64,000 nt of DNA from an uncultured Ignavibacteria bacterium (GTDB lineage Bacteria > Bacteroidota > Ignavibacteria > SZUA-365): NCBI GenBank assembly GCA_913061095.1, contig CAJXVM010000002.1, positions 270,334 through 334,333 on the forward strand, read 5' to 3'. Positions 63,563 to 64,000 of the stretch are shown here, one piece after another. The notes below the pieces were generated by a model. It was not told the DNA's origin. It was given only the letters and a program-made list of their open reading frames with translations, and ran no database searches. The position numbers and the translations under genes were made by a program. Within the stretch, counting starts at the first letter, position 1, and every line of letters starts with the position of its first letter.

Positions 63563-64000
63563 TCAGAGATCGTCGAAGTTGAGATCTTCGGGACGCACGT
63601 CGGTGCTCTCGGCATCGGCGGCGTTGAGCAGTCCGTGCGATGCGAGGTAGGCCTCGAGCGCTTCGGTGTCCTTGTCCTTGAAATACTCGACGACGGAGAG
63701 CACGATTTTCTTGTTCTCCTTGTCAAATTCAATGACGCGCAGCGGAAGCGTGTCGCCTTCCTTGAAATTCTCCGGGATGTTCTTGACCTGCTTGGTGGCC
63801 AGCTGGGAGCTGGGCACGAAGCCGTCCACGCCCGCGGGCAGCTCGACGATGACGCCCTTCTCGATCAGGCGCACGATCTTGCCCTCGGTGTCCGCGCCGA
63901 CGGCGAACAGGGTCTCGAAGTTGTCCCAGGGATTGTCCTGCACCTGCTTGTGTCCGAGCGAGATGCGGCGCTGGTCGGTGTCGATACCGAGAATGACGAC
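63563..64000 (-). CDS. rpsA: 30S ribosomal protein S1, C-terminal part (5' end outside window)
   Basis: The frame is open to the right edge; 145 codons are visible. They end one S1 repeat (VVILGIDTDQRRISLGHKQ) and cover a complete last one: NPWDNFETLFAVGADTEGKI, VIVELPAGVDGFVPSSQLA, LPLRVIEFDKENKKIVLSV. An acidic tail ends NFDDL. The S1 OB repeats bind mRNA and help initiation on the 30S subunit. The internal GTG at 63943 is not a start because the conserved repeat continues across it. Confidence 0.95.
   Translation of the reverse strand, partial: VVILGIDTDQRRISLGHKQVQDNPWDNFETLFAVGADTEGKIVRLIEKGVIVELPAGVDGFVPSSQLATKQVKNIPENFKEGDTLPLRVIEFDKENKKIVLSVVEYFKDKDTEALEAYLASHGLLNAADAESTDVRPEDLNFDDL

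Overview
The window is GC-rich, densely coded chromosomal DNA from a Gram-negative bacterium of the Bacteroidota/Chlorobiota (FCB) superphylum. Five secreted or surface proteins end in type IX secretion (T9SS) type A sorting domains, and a gingipain-type C25 peptidase is present. Several genes have clear Shine-Dalgarno sequences, and two promoters look like plain TTGACA-N17 sigma-70 sites. This fits a Kapabacteria/Ignavibacteria/Rhodothermia-like lineage better than classical Bacteroidia, but the lineage is an inference from gene content only. No tRNA, rRNA, CRISPR array, prophage or insertion sequence was seen.

Layout. 1-4.2 kb: the tail of a T9SS protein, then an overlapping operon of ECF sigma factor, single-pass anti-sigma-like protein with a beta-barrel-like C-terminus, and beta-propeller lipoprotein, closed by a terminator. 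4.2-6.6 kb: aldo/keto reductase and, convergently, an MFS exporter. 6.7-16.1 kb (minus): lexA with a candidate operator, a 1757-residue C25 peptidase, and a short DnaE-type polymerase. 16.2-21.8 kb (plus): a polytopic membrane/TPR protein, asparagine synthetase and a DUF1624 acyltransferase-like membrane protein. 21.9-22.5 kb: a higBA toxin-antitoxin pair. 22.6-28.9 kb (minus): glmM, eno, glycerate kinase, a second phosphohexomutase and a DUF2279 protein, a sugar-phosphate/lower-glycolysis cluster. 29-32.2 kb (plus): trkH-trkA potassium uptake and a small membrane protein.

32.5-44.1 kb (minus): two housekeeping operons. The first is ffh-rpsP-rimM-trmD-rplS followed by an MqnA-like gene. The second is recN-cysS-cNMP sensor-AI-2E transporter-RlmD-like methyltransferase-PAP2 phosphatase. 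44.2-48.5 kb: two T9SS beta-propeller proteins with a remnant of a third. 48.7-55.9 kb (minus): DUF2239-APC permease-ATP-dependent DNA ligase, translationally coupled and preceded by four palindromic operator-like boxes, then a SIMPL protein, a three-domain AraC regulator, a truncated haemoglobin and mtaB. 56.2-61.8 kb: a 1873-residue T9SS protein. 62.3-64 kb: a small membrane protein, a yefM-yoeB pair with a canonical paired operator, and the 3' part of rpsA with a UUCG terminator.

The least conventional content is between genes. There is a 68-bp element present twice, each time 9-10 bp after a stop codon and in the sense orientation; one copy carries seven tandem 19-bp repeats. There is a family of 8-bp-stem hairpins with GNRA-type loops in alternating orientation, four copies of a 91-bp unit plus divergent copies with paired stem changes. 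There is an array of TTTTACCCGGGTAAAA palindromes spaced near whole helical turns. None of these is explained by the coding annotation.
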